A DNA stretch of 64,000 bases from NCBI RefSeq assembly GCF_022201045.2, contig NC_068557.1:2976001-3040000 (forward strand). The letters are read 5' to 3'. This document shows, in pieces, positions 63,765 to 64,000 of this stretch (positions are counted from its first letter, which is position 1; the number at the start of each line of letters is the position of its first letter). This DNA comes from Citrus sinensis (taxonomy: Eukaryota; Streptophyta; Magnoliopsida; Sapindales; Rutaceae). The notes below the pieces were generated by a model. The model was given only the letters and a program-made list of their open reading frames with translations. It did not search any database and was not told the DNA's origin. The translations under genes and the position numbers were made by a program.

Positions 63765-64000
63765 TAGGGATGGTAATTCAGGATCCCATCCCAATTGAGA
63801 CGGGATTAAGACATATTTTTGTCCCATAAAAAAATTTAGGACGGGATTGAGACATTTTTTTATCCCAATTACATATGCGGGACGGGAGTGGGATTGACAA
63901 ATTCCGTCTCATCCCGTCTCATTACCAATTAATAATGAAAATTTTTCCAATTGGGATGGGATCCCGCAGGATCCCATTTCTTTTGGGACGGGATTGAGAC
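63765..64000. mobile_element. Left end of a hAT-type element, cut by the window edge
   Basis: TAGGGATGGTAATTCAGG is the same type of terminus as in the elements at 8683 and 61459. It is followed by clustered subterminal repeats of GGGACGGGATTGAGAC and ATCCCATCCCAATT. The internal sequence differs from those two copies, so this is a different family. ATTGTAAC (63757-63764) would be its target duplication, to be tested beyond the window. Confidence 0.6.

Overview
The window is nuclear DNA of a flowering plant, most likely a woody core eudicot. Supporting signs are AT-rich intergenic DNA, GT-AG introns of 70 bp to 2.6 kb, plant-only families (RR-TZF CCCH protein, RbcX, CDPK, SIAMESE-related inhibitor, miR169-regulated NF-YA) and small plant hAT elements and SINEs. 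The species cannot be fixed from sequence alone. No bacterial-type operon, CRISPR array or obvious novel multi-gene system is present; the genes are ordinary housekeeping, regulatory and signalling genes, and most of the unusual material lies in introns and spacers.

Layout: (1) 2547-5700, minus: ankyrin plus tandem CCCH zinc-finger protein of the OXS2/TZF7-9 type with a leader intron. (2) 5.9-11.0 kb: transposon-rich spacer holding a small hAT element with a perfect 8-bp target duplication, a tRNA-derived SINE with a 17-bp duplication, and a 1-kb hAT element whose sister lies at 61.5 kb. (3) 11117-17304, plus: ARMC8 homologue (GID/CTLH ubiquitin ligase scaffold), eight coding exons, with a suspicious exon 1/2 junction and a possible pararetrovirus-derived fragment in intron 2. 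(4) 20563-23651, plus: RbcX2-like Rubisco chaperone. (5) 24591-27934, plus: hnRNP F/H-like two-RRM protein whose first coding exon is only 14 nt. (6) 31162-31659, plus: SIAMESE-related CDK inhibitor. (7) 31.7-41 kb: long AT-rich spacer with duplications, a possible inverted-repeat element near 39 kb and G-box clusters. (8) 41901-45205, plus: NF-YA factor with a miR169 site in its 3' UTR. (9) 46019-49540, minus: SEC62 translocon subunit, convergent with NF-YA, carrying a plastid psbB fragment in intron 3. (10) 51220-52309, plus: small plastid-targeted single-span membrane protein of unknown function. (11) 55933-59732, plus: CPK7/8/32-type calcium-dependent protein kinase. (12) 61.4-64.0 kb: hAT element with perfect target duplication, a decayed F-box gene, a SINE-like piece and the start of another hAT-type element.

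The genes do not form a pathway. Several belong to stress and ABA themes in other plants (CCCH/OXS2, NF-YA, CPK, SMR), but nothing here suggests clustering by function. All coding models were built by hand by joining open frames at GT/AG sites so that reading phase and family motifs are kept; all but ARMC8 exon 1/2 close cleanly.
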